This document shows, piece by piece, positions 1 to 8,278 of a DNA stretch of 47,962 nt. The notes under the pieces are model-generated. The model ran no database searches and was not told the origin of the DNA. It saw only the letters and a program-made list of their open reading frames with translations. Every line of letters begins with the position of its first letter. Position 1 is the stretch's first letter. Both the position numbers and the translations under genes were made by a program. This DNA is from an uncultured Lachnospiraceae bacterium (GTDB lineage Bacteria; Bacillota; Clostridia; Lachnospirales; Lachnospiraceae), in the NCBI GenBank assembly GCA_946405185.1, contig CAMJGH010000011.1, positions 1 to 47,962 on the forward strand, written 5' to 3'.

Positions 1-1861
1 TCCGGGTATCATAGACCACTTTCATGGGCAGGGTCACTCCCTCAGGGTTGTTGTTGCTGAAGAGGGTGAGCGCTTTTCCGTCTGCGAGAGTCGGGTCTGT
101 CCGGGCCGTGTATTCCCCGTCGGGAAGTTCCGGATCCCCGGAGTCGGAGAAGTGCATCAGCCGCGGGATGAGGATGAACTGCTTTCCCTCGAGAAAAGCA
201 TCGATATCGTCCTTCTCCAGCGATCCTCCGATCGTTCTGAGCAGTGTTTTCAGACCCTTCCGGTCGACGGAGATGACACCGGCCTGCATGTACGGCTGCC
301 AGGCATTGAGGGACGGAGACTGTTCTATCTGATCCCAGTCCAGCAGATACCAGGTATTCCACCGCTCTCCGGTGACGTCATCAACGCCTGTCAGGTTCCG
401 CAGATAGTCCAGATCTTCATCGGAAGGGCCGCAGTACGGGCTGTAGGCGTCGATATACACCTGACCGCTGCCGCTTTCGTTCGACCATTCCACGTAGATC
501 TGGTCCATGAACGAGATCTCATAGTCCGCGGTGTCTCTGACAGAGACGTCTGTGCGGACCGCCCGGAGGATATAGACGCTGCACAGGAGAAGGAACGAAA
601 CACTGGCTATGGTGAACAGGACACTGATCCGGCGGGATGGCGCGTGAGCCGCGCGGACGCGGGAAAAGAGCTCCCGCTCCGGATGAGCGGACCGGGGCCG
701 GCGGCGCAGACGGGCCAGTTCTTTCGGGCCGAGCGTCTGCGTCTGAGCGGAGAGGTTTTTGTCACGGCAGCGCAGCAGGGTCAGAAGGATGGAAACGGCG
801 ATGGCGCCGCACACAAAGAGAACCTGCCGCGCGAAAACGGTCCCGTCGAACGCGAAGAAACCGTGCAGGCCAAGCCGGGCAGCGGCTGTGCGGCAGACAA
901 GAAAGCCCGCGAGATACGCCAGACCGATGCCGGCCGCGGCTGCGGGGATGGATGCCAGCGCGCACTCCGCCGCGATGATGCCCGACAGCCGGACGCGGGA
1001 GACACCGATGAGGCGCAGGCGATAGTAACCGGCCCGGCGCCGGTCGGTGCAGGCGGCGAGGACATGGCTGACGGCAAAGACCGCCAGAACGATCATCAGA
1101 TACCAGACAGTCCGGGAGAAGGATATGCTTCCCCACAGGGACTGGCCGTACAGATACGCATTGCTCAGATACGCGGCGCCCTTCGCCATGGCGGCGTCGT
1201 GCACGGCGGCATCAAGGGAGGCAGTATCGATGTCGGACAGGGAGGGATCCAGCCGGTAAAACCAGGTGTTTTCGGGCTGCGCGGAATAATCGGACAGAGA
1301 ATCCGGAGCGACGAGGATATGCGGATACGTGCGGTATCCGGCGTGCCATACGCTTGCGAACGGACTGACCGTGCCGGTCAGTGTCACCGCACGCTCGCGG
1401 ATATCCGGCTCTTCGTCTGCCGCCGCGGCATTCCAGCGCAGGATCAGCGTCTGCCCCAGTTCATAGCTGTATCCCAGCTGCGCCAGCGTATTCAGGTCGA
1501 CCGCTGCCTCATCCGCGCTCTGCGGGAAGCGTCCTTCGTAGAGTCTGATGCGCCCGAAAGCCAGCAGGTCGTCAAAGACGGCCCCGACCACGATGCCGGT
1601 GGGGGCATCCTGATCATCCAGCAGGACGGCGGCGGAGGCCAGGTGTCCGGTATCGGTCAGATAGGGATGGGAAAGATCCGGGGAATCGGAAGCGCAGAAC
1701 CAGTCTCCGTAATGTGTCTTGTCCCACTCCCGGACGTAGGCCTGGAGGATGTTCTGGAACATCAGCACGCCGGCCATAAAGAAGGAGGCGATCAGCGTGA
1801 CGATCAAAACGGCGCGCCATTCTTTTTTCCGGCGGCGCAGACCGGTCATGAGCAGATTCAT
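1..1861 (-). CDS. FtsX/MacB-type ABC transporter permease (3' end outside window)
   Basis: Integral membrane permease of the FtsX family, which works with a separate ATPase to export or sense envelope-active compounds or to drive envelope enzymes. Reading from the ATG at 1861 the frame stays open to the window edge, giving 620 visible codons. A transmembrane helix lies at about residues 17-39, followed by an extracytoplasmic domain of about 200 residues. Next come a cluster of hydrophobic segments with the cytoplasmic stretch TDRRRAGYYRLRLIGVSR, a second hydrophobic run, and a further helix beginning the second half. This is the duplicated layout of large FtsX permeases. The start is set by AAGGAGGG seven bases upstream. 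It follows the two-component genes on the same strand with 130 bp between, containing a terminator and its own promoter-like site. No ATPase gene is visible; it may lie beyond the left edge. Confidence 0.85.
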   Translation of the reverse strand, partial: MNLLMTGLRRRKKEWRAVLIVTLIASFFMAGVLMFQNILQAYVREWDKTHYGDWFCASDSPDLSHPYLTDTGHLASAAVLLDDQDAPTGIVVGAVFDDLLAFGRIRLYEGRFPQSADEAAVDLNTLAQLGYSYELGQTLILRWNAAAADEEPDIRERAVTLTGTVSPFASVWHAGYRTYPHILVAPDSLSDYSAQPENTWFYRLDPSLSDIDTASLDAAVHDAAMAKGAAYLSNAYLYGQSLWGSISFSRTVWYLMIVLAVFAVSHVLAACTDRRRAGYYRLRLIGVSRVRLSGIIAAECALASIPAAAAGIGLAYLAGFLVCRTAAARLGLHGFFAFDGTVFARQVLFVCGAIAVSILLTLLRCRDKNLSAQTQTLGPKELARLRRRPRSAHPERELFSRVRAAHAPSRRISVLFTIASVSFLLLCSVYILRAVRTDVSVRDTADYEISFMDQIYVEWSNESGSGQVYIDAYSPYCGPSDEDLDYLRNLTGVDDVTGERWNTWYLLDWDQIEQSPSLNAWQPYMQAGVISVDRKGLKTLLRTIGGSLEKDDIDAFLEGKQFILIPRLMHFSDSGDPELPDGEYTARTDPTLADGKALTLFSNNNPEGVTLPMKVVYDTR

Positions 1862-1891
1862 GAGAGCCCTCCTTTCCTCGGTTTCACGGGC

Positions 1892-1925
1892 AGTATAGGC
1901 GCCCAGTCTTACAGGAACGTGACAG
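1892..1925 (-). promoter_or_regulatory. Candidate response-regulator operator and promoter for the permease
   Basis: On the minus strand a good -10 (TATACT, 1892-1897) has no matching -35. In its place sits a direct repeat of 11-bp period, CTGTCA-N5-CTGTAA (read on the plus strand as TTACAG-N5-TGACAG, 1909-1925). Such tandem half-sites at one helical turn next to a weak -35 are typical targets of OmpR-family regulators. The neighbouring regulator is the obvious candidate; this is inference. Confidence 0.45.
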
Positions 1926-1930
1926 CCGGA

Positions 1931-1970
1931 AAAGAAACGGCCGGATGCCCGGCCTGTGCGGGCACCCGGC
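1931..1970 (-). terminator. Rho-independent terminator after the sensor kinase
   Basis: Minus-strand hairpin with a 12-bp stem (1940-1951 with 1959-1970, one G-U pair) and 7-nt loop, followed by the T-rich run CGTTTCTTTTCC. It separates the two-component genes from the permease, so the permease probably has its own promoter or depends on partial read-through. Confidence 0.75.
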
Positions 1971-1991
1971 GGTGAAAGCGGGCGATGGCGG

Positions 1992-3152
1992 CTAGCGGAG
2001 GGTGGAAAAGTCCGGCAGCAACAGGGTGAAAACGGCGCCGCCCTCCGGATGGTTGTCGGCCAGCAGTTTCCCGTGCTGGCCCTCCACGATCAGCTTCGCG
2101 AGGTTGAGGCCCAGGCCGACGTGGCCTTTCTTCATGTCCTGCGGGCGGTAGAACCGGTCAAAGAGGTGCGGCAGATCTTCGGGGGCAATGCCCGGCCCGT
2201 GGTCGCGCAGGGTGAGGCGGTACCCGTCGCCCTCCTGTTCCAGCGAAACCTCCAGAGGCTCGTCGGACGGGTCATGCTCCGCAGCGTTTTTGACGAGATT
2301 GGCCAGCGCCTCGCGCGTCCACTCGTAGCTTCCGTGCCAGAGAAAACCGCCGGTTTCCGGGGACAGGAGCAGCCGGTACGGCTTGGAAGCCGGCAGGTCT
2401 GCCAGCACGTCGGTCAGCAGATCGGTCAGCCGGAACGGCTCGGAGGAGAAGAGCACCTCGCCCGCTTCCAGACGCCCGATGGACAGCAGGCGCTCCGTCA
2501 GCCGGCGGATGTTCTCAAGCGAATCCAGGTTTTCCCGCAGCCGTACGGTGGGCGGGACGGCGGTGTCTGTCTGAGCGGAAGCGGCCGGGGCGGCCAGGTC
2601 CTCCGCCAGCAGCTCCGTGGAGGTGAGCGCGCGGCTCACCGGCGTCTTGATCTGGTGGGCGATGTTTTCGATGAACGCTTTCAGGCGGTCGTTGACGGCC
2701 GCCAGGCTCTGCGCTTCCAGCAGCCTGACAGTCAGCCGGCGGTTTTCGAGGTCCTGCTGCCGGGACTGTTCGGCCTGACGGCGGATCAGCAGCCACAGGA
2801 CAAGGAGCGAGATGGCGGCCAGTACAACGGCAGCGGCCAGCAGCAGGACGTGAGAAGGCAGCGGAAAGAAGCGGTGCTGCCAGATGAGCGGGGCTTCCTC
2901 GGTGTAGCCGTGATCAGCCAGGGCCTGCCGGCCGGCGGCCATCACCTCCTCAGAGGCCTCCGGCTCAAACGCGGCGGACAGATACCCGGCTTCCCATTCC
3001 GGGTGCTCCAGCCGGAGGCGCCCGGCGGTGGCCACGAGGCGGTCCGACGCTGCCTGCCTGGCCGCGTATTCCATCAGAAACGGCAGCGCGGCCATCAGGC
3101 ACAGCAGGATGGCCAGCACCGGGATCAGCGGGGAGAAGGCGGTGCGCTTCAT
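1992..3152 (-). CDS. Sensor histidine kinase of a two-component system
   Basis: Membrane histidine kinase of 386 residues. Two transmembrane helices (about residues 6-28 and 101-123) bracket a short extracytoplasmic loop of roughly 70 residues. A linker and dimerisation domain follow, with phospho-acceptor His166 in the motif IAHQIKTPVS, then a HATPase domain with an N box (LANLVKNAAEHD), a G1 box (DHGPGIAPEDL), the F box LFDRFYR and a G2 box (GLGLNLAK). All catalytic motifs look intact. The start overlaps the end of the response-regulator gene by 4 bases, so the two are translationally coupled. The neighbouring FtsX permease suggests a detection system for antimicrobial or envelope-active compounds, although the signal cannot be read from sequence. 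Confidence 0.93.
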   Translation of the reverse strand: MKRTAFSPLIPVLAILLCLMAALPFLMEYAARQAASDRLVATAGRLRLEHPEWEAGYLSAAFEPEASEEVMAAGRQALADHGYTEEAPLIWQHRFFPLPSHVLLLAAAVVLAAISLLVLWLLIRRQAEQSRQQDLENRRLTVRLLEAQSLAAVNDRLKAFIENIAHQIKTPVSRALTSTELLAEDLAAPAASAQTDTAVPPTVRLRENLDSLENIRRLTERLLSIGRLEAGEVLFSSEPFRLTDLLTDVLADLPASKPYRLLLSPETGGFLWHGSYEWTREALANLVKNAAEHDPSDEPLEVSLEQEGDGYRLTLRDHGPGIAPEDLPHLFDRFYRPQDMKKGHVGLGLNLAKLIVEGQHGKLLADNHPEGGAVFTLLLPDFSTLR

Positions 3153-3835
3153 GACGGGTCCTCCTTTCCGGCGTCCGCCCGGAAGCGGTAGCCGAAGCCG
3201 CGCACGGTCTCGATGTACCGGCTCCCGATGGCGCCGCGCAGGCGGCTGATGTAGACACTCACGGTGTTATCCTCCAGCGGATCTTCCGCCGGGTCTGCGT
3301 TGAGCCGCTCGATCAGGCGGTCGCGGGAGAACAGAAGCCCAGGGTTTTCCATGAACAGGCGCAGCAGACGGAATTCCGCCGGGCGCAGGGCGATGGCCCG
3401 CCCGGCGTTTGTGACGGTGTGCGTGAGCGGATCGAGCACCAGGTCTCCCGCCGTGAGCGGCCCGTCCAAAACGGCCGCCCGGGTGCGCCGGAGATTGGCC
3501 CGGATGCGCGAGAGCAGTTCCGCCTTGCGGAACGGCTTGGTGATGTAGTCATCCGCGCCCAGGTCGAGTCCGCGGATAACGGAAGCCTCGTCGTCGCAGG
3601 CCGTCAGAAACAATACCGGCGCAGGGCTCGCCTCCCGGATCAGGGGCAGCAGCGAAAAACCCTCGCCGTCCGGCAGCCACACGTCCAGAAGGAACAGATC
3701 CGGTGCGCCGGGGAGGGCAGCCTCCGCCTCGGAGAGACTGGCCGCCGTCAGAACGCCGTACCCCTCCCGGGACAGGATCCGGGAGAGGTCGCGGCGGAGA
3801 ATATCGTCATCTTCAACCACAAGAATGGTGGGCAT
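3149..3835 (-). CDS. OmpR/PhoB-family response regulator
   Basis: DNA-binding response regulator of 228 residues. The N-terminal receiver domain has the acidic pair in VVEDDDI, phospho-acceptor Asp51 in FLLDVWLPDG and the conserved lysine Lys100 in YITKPF. The C-terminal part is a winged helix with the usual LRPAEFRLL and VRGFGYRF signatures. An excellent ribosome site (AAGGAGG) lies upstream of the ATG at 3835. It is the first gene of a minus-strand unit with the sensor kinase, read from a consensus promoter about 25 bp upstream. The direct-repeat site in front of the downstream permease gene is its likely target. Confidence 0.95.
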   Translation of the reverse strand: MPTILVVEDDDILRRDLSRILSREGYGVLTAASLSEAEAALPGAPDLFLLDVWLPDGEGFSLLPLIREASPAPVLFLTACDDEASVIRGLDLGADDYITKPFRKAELLSRIRANLRRTRAAVLDGPLTAGDLVLDPLTHTVTNAGRAIALRPAEFRLLRLFMENPGLLFSRDRLIERLNADPAEDPLEDNTVSVYISRLRGAIGSRYIETVRGFGYRFRADAGKEDPS

Positions 3836-3858
3836 GGTGTGCGCCTCCTTATAATGCT

Positions 3859-3887
3859 ATCGTAGGCGTGCGGAGGAAAACTGTCAA
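3859..3887 (-). promoter_or_regulatory. Sigma-A promoter of the two-component operon
   Basis: Minus strand TTGACA (3882-3887), 17-bp spacer, TACGAT (3859-3864), about 25 bp ahead of the response-regulator start. The -35 is a perfect consensus. Confidence 0.8.
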
Positions 3888-3966
3888 GCGACACGCCGGA
3901 AGCCGCCGCACCGAGAATGGAGGGCCCCGGGTGTGATCGGAGCAGGTGTCTGGTCAGGTGACCGGG

Positions 3967-4046
3967 GAACTTCGCAGAGAGTACGCCGGCCACGTGAATT
4001 GTGCAGGCGCCCGGGAGAACTTCGAGGAGAGTACGCCGGCCACGTG
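3967..4046. repeat. 30-bp direct repeat at 50-bp period
   Basis: Two copies (3967-3996 and 4017-4046) begin GAACTTCG and end GTACGCCGGCCACGTG, with 28 of 30 bases identical. They are exactly 50 bp apart and each ends in the palindrome CACGTG. They sit in the 630-bp gene-free stretch between the divergent response-regulator and isomerase genes. No convincing coding sequence or ribosome site overlaps them. Confidence 0.7.
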
Positions 4047-4048
4047 GA

Positions 4049-4254
4049 TGTGCCCCTCGGACTCCGTCCCAAGTCGTCCTCAGGGCACACCGCACGCTGT
4101 CCGGCTGAATCCGCTGCGAAAGTTTGACAGTCGCTCATGCCCAAATAGAGAGGCTGAACCAGGCATGCGGGACCGGCGGGCGAATTTTCGGCGGGGGAGG
4201 GAGCATACCCTGCCCTGACGGTGACTTGGGACGGAGCCGGAGGGGCAGGGTATG
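4049..4254. repeat. Two inverted copies of a hairpin element
   Basis: Copy A (4049-4089) has arms TGTGCCC/GGGCACA. Copy B lies in opposite orientation at 4204-4254 with 12-bp arms CATACCCTGCCC/GGGCAGGGTATG. Over a 41-base core (4049-4089 against the reverse complement of 4209-4249) 32 bases match, including the block CTCCGTCCCAAGTC (4062-4075; reverse complement at 4223-4236). They look like a small mobile or structured palindromic element present twice. Confidence 0.6.
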
Positions 4255-4285
4255 TCCCGACCCCTGTGATGAAAACCGCTGCCGT

Positions 4286-4347
4286 CTGCGTACGGACTGC
4301 GAACATTCACGAATTTCGGCGGTCACCTGCGTATGTATTGCGAACGT
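4286..4347 (+). repeat. 21-bp direct repeat upstream of the isomerase promoter
   Basis: CTGCGTACGGACTGCGAAC at 4286 and CTGCGTATGTATTGCGAAC at 4327 are 41 bp apart and match at 17 of 21 positions. The second copy ends 13 bp before the -35 of the isomerase promoter, a position that would suit a regulator-binding site. Confidence 0.4.
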
Positions 4348-4359
4348 CCCCTGCGCATC

Positions 4360-4388
4360 TTGCACATTTCCCAAACATAGAGTATCAT
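4360..4388 (+). promoter_or_regulatory. Sigma-A promoter of the isomerase gene
   Basis: TTGCAC (4360-4365), 17-bp spacer, TATCAT (4383-4388). Transcription would start near 4395, giving a leader of about 70 nt before the ATG at 4466. Confidence 0.65.
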
Positions 4389-4465
4389 AGACTCAGTATG
4401 ACTATCGTGTCTCTGGGACATCACCCCAGGCTCACCATGATCCGAAACACACAAGGAGGCCCCCC

Positions 4466-5896
4466 ATGTTAGTCAAATCTCTTGTTGAGACAAAAGCCCG
4501 CGTCGGCGTGTTCGCCATCGCCCTGGGCGCGTACCTGCCGCAGTTCCCGTCCCTGGTCCCGGAGTTTGAAGGCCAGTACGCGGACTTCAAGAAGCGCATC
4601 CCGGATACGGTCGAACTGATCGACGGCGGCATCGTGACCACCAAGGAACAGTCCATGGAAGCGGGCGACAAGTTCCGCGCCGCGGATGTCGACCTGGTCA
4701 TCCTGCACATGCTGACTTACTGCACCTCCTACAATATGCTGCCCGCCGTCCGCGACCTGGACGTGCCGGTGGTCATCGTCAACCTGCAGAAGAAGCTGGC
4801 GCCGGACTATGAGCACACCGACAACGCCACCTGGCTGGGCGAGCTGTACGCCTGCGGCGCCGTGGGCGAGATGGTCGCCGACCTCGAGCGCGCCGGCAAG
4901 CGCCACGCCATCATCACCGGTGTGGTGGAAGGCGGGGATCCGGCCGCGGATGCGGAGATCGCCGACTGGTGCCGTGCCGCGCAGGTGCGCCGCCGCTTCC
5001 GCGATACCAACCTCGCGCAGATTGGCCGTCCGTACCCGGGCATGATGGATCTGTACATCGACGAGACCAACCTCTATCACCGCATGTTCCTCTACACCAA
5101 GCAGTTTGACTGGGAGAAGATGTGGGCCATCGCGGACCACATCACCGACGAGGACGCCATCCGCGAGAAGGCCCAGGACATCCTGGACACCTTCGAGATC
5201 GAAGGCGGCGGCACCATCGAAAAAGTGTGGGATATGGCCCGCTACGTGGTGGCCTTTGAAGAGTGGGTCAAGAAAGAGCACATCGCGCTGGTGGCTTCCC
5301 ACTACGACGGCTTCGCGCAGGGCATCGCCGGGAAGCTTGATTCCATGCTGATCCCGGCCTTCTCCATGCTGATCCGTCAGGGCGTGGCCTGCGCCGTGGA
5401 AGGCGACATCAAGGTGGCCATGGCCATGAGCATCCTGAAGACCATCTCCGGCATGGGGCAGCTCTCCGAGATGTACTCCATCGACTTCAACGAAGACATC
5501 TGCATCATCGGCCACTCCGGCTCGGGCGATGCGGACATCTCCGCGAAGAAGCCGACCATGAAGATCGTTCCGGTGTTCCACGGCAAGACCGGCGGCGGCT
5601 ACCTCACCCAGTTCTACCCGCACCTGGGCCCGGTCACCTACCTGGCCATCACGCAGGACAGGGACGGCCACTTCAAGTTTGTGGTGGCGGAGGGCGTCAA
5701 CGAGGACGGCCCGATCTTCAACTTCGGCGATACCAACATGCGCACGCGCTTCACCTGTGGGGCCAGAGAGTTCATGAACAAGTGGAACGAAGCCGGCCCT
5801 ACCCACCATATGGCAGCGGCCTCCGGGCGCCACATCGACACCATCCTCAAGGTGGCCAAGATCATGAACATCCCGGTGGATGTGATCACCCGGTAA
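4466..5896 (+). CDS. L-fucose/L-arabinose isomerase family protein
   Basis: Cytoplasmic protein of 476 residues in the AraA/FucI superfamily, whose members interconvert aldoses and ketoses with a bound divalent metal. The length matches AraA (about 500). Family-like features are the N-terminal domain ending in LVILHMLTYCTSYNM, the central FNEDICIIGHSGSGD stretch, where acidic and histidine metal ligands fall in the family, and the C-terminal PTHHMAAASGRH, matching the conserved late histidine. Similarity to true AraA seems remote, so the substrate (arabinose, fucose, rhamnose or another sugar) is not assigned. The ribosome site AAGGAGG is near ideal. The gene has its own promoter and ends in a strong terminator, so it is probably monocistronic. 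Confidence 0.8.
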   Translation: MLVKSLVETKARVGVFAIALGAYLPQFPSLVPEFEGQYADFKKRIPDTVELIDGGIVTTKEQSMEAGDKFRAADVDLVILHMLTYCTSYNMLPAVRDLDVPVVIVNLQKKLAPDYEHTDNATWLGELYACGAVGEMVADLERAGKRHAIITGVVEGGDPAADAEIADWCRAAQVRRRFRDTNLAQIGRPYPGMMDLYIDETNLYHRMFLYTKQFDWEKMWAIADHITDEDAIREKAQDILDTFEIEGGGTIEKVWDMARYVVAFEEWVKKEHIALVASHYDGFAQGIAGKLDSMLIPAFSMLIRQGVACAVEGDIKVAMAMSILKTISGMGQLSEMYSIDFNEDICIIGHSGSGDADISAKKPTMKIVPVFHGKTGGGYLTQFYPHLGPVTYLAITQDRDGHFKFVVAEGVNEDGPIFNFGDTNMRTRFTCGAREFMNKWNEAGPTHHMAAASGRHIDTILKVAKIMNIPVDVITR

Positions 5897-5914
5897 AAAA
5901 TATGACGCAGGAGG

Positions 5915-5950
5915 GCCCTGCCGGTCTTTTGCCGGCAGGGCTTCTTCCGT
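5915..5950 (+). terminator. Terminator after the isomerase gene
   Basis: A 10-bp GC stem (5915-5924 with 5932-5941), loop TCTTTTG, tail TTCTTCC. Confidence 0.75.
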
Positions 5951-5962
5951 ACAGGAGCATTT

Positions 5963-7561
5963 ATGGAGACAAACCTTCCGGAAGGCAAGATCAAACGGCT
6001 GGTCAAGCCCCGCAAGAAAGGCATCACACGGATCATCTTTTCGCGCTTTTTCCTCATCGTCCTGCTGATCTTCCTGCAGGCGTATCTGGTGCTGCAGCTG
6101 GTGGACGCCTTCCCGCACATCATCCCGCACTATACGTTCTTCCAGACGCTCTTTACCATCGGCATGGTCGTCTATCTGTTCAACTCCTCCATGGATTCGT
6201 CCGCCAAGCTGACGTGGCTGGTCATCATCGCCGTGGCGCCGGTGCCGGGCGCACTGTTTCTGGCCTTCACGCAGCTGGAGATCGGGCACCGGGCGTTAAA
6301 GCGGCGCCTGAGCGACATCATCCGGGAGAGCCGCGGGCAGCTGGGGCAGGATGAAGCGGTGCTGAAGGAACTGGCCGGCGACGGTTCCGGCACGGACGAT
6401 CTGTGGCGCTACATCAACCGCACGGGGGATTTCCCGGTCAGCATCGCAGAAAACCTCACGTATTACGATGACGTGGCGGAGGCCTTCCCACTGCTGCTGG
6501 AGCGTATCGAAAACGCCAAAAAGTTCATCTATCTGGAGTTCTTCATCGTGGATGAAGGCTACATGTGGGGCCGGGTGCTCGACGTACTGGAGCGCAAGGT
6601 GAAGGAAGGCGTGGACGTGCGCCTGCTGTATGACGGCATGTGCGACCTGCAGAACCTCCCCATCGACTACCCGAAGCGCGTGCAGGCGCTGGGCATCAAG
6701 TGCAAGAAGTTCTCGCCCGTGCGGCCGTTCATCTCCACCTATTACAATTACCGCGACCACCGCAAGAACCTGGTGATCGACGGCGAGTATGCCTACACCG
6801 GCGGCTTCAACTTTGCCGATGAGTACATCAACCACATCCGGCGCTTCGGCCACTGGAAGGACAACGTGCTGGCCATTCAGGGGGAGGCGGTGCGGACGTT
6901 CACCATGATCTTCCTGCAGATGTGGTCGGTGGACGAGCCGGTGCTGGATTTCTCGCCCTGCCACGTGCCGGTGCGGCCGGCCGGCATCCCGGCGCCGGAG
7001 ACCGGTGCCGAAAACGGCTACATCCTGCCGTTTGCCGACAGCCCGCTGGACGGGGAGAAGGTGGGCGAGAACGTCTACATGGACATCCTCAACCGGGCGA
7101 CGGAGTACGTCTACATCATGACGCCCTACCTGATCCTGGACGACGAGATGAAAAATGCCCTGTGCTTCGCGGCCAAGCGCGGGGTGGACGTGTCCATCAT
7201 CCTGCCGGGCATTCCGGACAAGAAGGTGGCCTACTCCCTGGCCAAATCCCACTACAGGTACCTGCTGGAGCAGGGCGTGAAGATCTACGAGTACACGCCG
7301 GGCTTCGTGCACGCCAAGGTGTTCGTCTGCGACGACGAAAAGGCCGTGGTGGGCACCATCAACCTGGACTACCGCAGCCTCTACCACCACTTCGAGTGCG
7401 CCTGTTATCTGTACAAGGTGCCGGCCATCGTCTCCATCCTGGGGGATTTCATCGAGACCCGCAAAAAGTGCCGCGAAGTGACGTTCGAGACCATCAAACA
7501 CGAAAAACTGTATTACAAAGTGATGGGGCACATCATGAAGTTCTTTGCTCCCTTAATGTAA
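5963..7561 (+). CDS. cls: Cardiolipin synthase (phospholipase D superfamily)
   Basis: Membrane enzyme of 532 residues that condenses two phosphatidylglycerols into cardiolipin and glycerol. Two hydrophobic helices near the N terminus (about residues 25-50 and 55-90) match the family layout. Both catalytic HxKxxxxD motifs are intact: HRKNLVID (His266) followed by YTGGFNFADEYI, and HAKVFVCD (His450) followed by the GTINLDYRS signature. The start ATG has CAGGAG seven bases ahead. It lies between the isomerase terminator and a terminator of its own, so it looks like a single-gene unit. Confidence 0.95.
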   Translation: METNLPEGKIKRLVKPRKKGITRIIFSRFFLIVLLIFLQAYLVLQLVDAFPHIIPHYTFFQTLFTIGMVVYLFNSSMDSSAKLTWLVIIAVAPVPGALFLAFTQLEIGHRALKRRLSDIIRESRGQLGQDEAVLKELAGDGSGTDDLWRYINRTGDFPVSIAENLTYYDDVAEAFPLLLERIENAKKFIYLEFFIVDEGYMWGRVLDVLERKVKEGVDVRLLYDGMCDLQNLPIDYPKRVQALGIKCKKFSPVRPFISTYYNYRDHRKNLVIDGEYAYTGGFNFADEYINHIRRFGHWKDNVLAIQGEAVRTFTMIFLQMWSVDEPVLDFSPCHVPVRPAGIPAPETGAENGYILPFADSPLDGEKVGENVYMDILNRATEYVYIMTPYLILDDEMKNALCFAAKRGVDVSIILPGIPDKKVAYSLAKSHYRYLLEQGVKIYEYTPGFVHAKVFVCDDEKAVVGTINLDYRSLYHHFECACYLYKVPAIVSILGDFIETRKKCREVTFETIKHEKLYYKVMGHIMKFFAPLM

Positions 7562-7569
7562 CCAGATAG

Positions 7570-7606
7570 AAGGGCCGGTCTGTTCGCAGAGCGGCCCTTT
7601 CCCGTA
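7570..7606 (+). terminator. Terminator after cls
   Basis: An 8-bp stem AAGGGCCG/CGGCCCTT (7570-7577 with 7592-7599) followed by a short pyrimidine tail. The long loop makes it moderate in strength. Confidence 0.55.
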
Positions 7607-7711
7607 ACAGCGAAAATACCGGCGGCAGGCGAAGTGAAACGCCCCTGTCCGCCGTTACTACAGACAGAAAGCGCGGAACGGCTCCCCCGCCGGCCGCGCA
7701 GGGGGATGATC

Positions 7712-8272
7712 ATGATCACATTGTTGATGCTTCTGGACAGTGAGGAGGAGCGCGCCCTCTTCACCGCCCTGTACGAGCGGTACCGGCATTTCCTCTGGTA
7801 CATCGCCAACGGCATCCTGCACGACGAGTCACTGGCGGAGGATGCCGTCCAGGAAGCGTTCCTGACGCTCACAAGGCACATGGACCAGGTGGAAGGCGCC
7901 GACAGTACCCGCACGCGCAATTTCTGCGCGGCCATCACCCGCACGCGGGCGCTGGACATTTTGCGGTCCCGCAGCCGGCACCCGCAGGTGAGCCTGGACG
8001 ACAACCCGGAGGTGTACGAGGAGGCGCAGCAGGCGCCGGATGTGCTGGATGAGGTGCTCGAGCGCCTGGACGGGGCGCGCATCGCGGACGCGCTGGCGGC
8101 GCTCCCGGACCACTACCGCGAGGTGTTTACCTACCGGTACCTGTTTGAGATGAGTGAGAAAGAGACCGCGGAGATCCTCGGGCTCTCCGAAAAGAACGTC
8201 AACGCCAGGCTCTTCCGGGCCAGGAAAAAGCTGCAGGAAGCCCTGCGGGACGTCCGGGAAGAGGAAAGGTGA
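7712..8272 (+). CDS. ECF-type RNA polymerase sigma factor
   Basis: Sigma-70 family protein of 186 residues lacking regions 1 and 3. Region 2 contains the DESLAEDAVQEAFLTL signature, and region 4 has the helix-turn-helix LFEMSEKETAEILGLSEKN followed by VNARLFRARKKL. The ATG at 7712 is preferred because AGGGGG lies six bases upstream; an ATG at 7706 and a GTG at 7634 are in frame but placed worse. Six bases separate it from an anti-sigma-like membrane protein, and two serpins and a DUF4349 lipoprotein follow on the same strand with small gaps. I infer that it directs transcription of this envelope operon and probably of itself, but I could not find a convincing ECF promoter. Confidence 0.93.
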   Translation: MITLLMLLDSEEERALFTALYERYRHFLWYIANGILHDESLAEDAVQEAFLTLTRHMDQVEGADSTRTRNFCAAITRTRALDILRSRSRHPQVSLDDNPEVYEEAQQAPDVLDEVLERLDGARIADALAALPDHYREVFTYRYLFEMSEKETAEILGLSEKNVNARLFRARKKLQEALRDVREEER

Positions 8273-8278
8273 CAGGCC

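Noticed and set aside
152-1975. 607-codon plus-strand frame opposite the permease
   Set aside because: Antisense shadow caused by GC-rich third positions. The minus strand has a continuous frame with a strong ribosome site and recognisable membrane helices.
3967-4046. Possible CRISPR array (30-bp repeat, 20-bp spacer)
   Set aside because: Only two repeat units, spacer too short, and no cas genes in the window.
3884-4306. 140-codon minus-strand frame in the repeat-rich gap
   Set aside because: Composed of the repeat elements, no ribosome site, no recognisable domain.
7635-7658. ECF-type autoregulatory promoter TGAAAC...CGTTAC
   Set aside because: The spacer is 12 bp instead of the 16-17 bp expected for ECF promoters, so the match is probably chance.
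7634-7711. Longer sigma-factor start at GTG 7634
   Set aside because: No ribosome site, and the extra residues do not belong to sigma region 2; ATG 7712 has AGGGGG at a proper distance.
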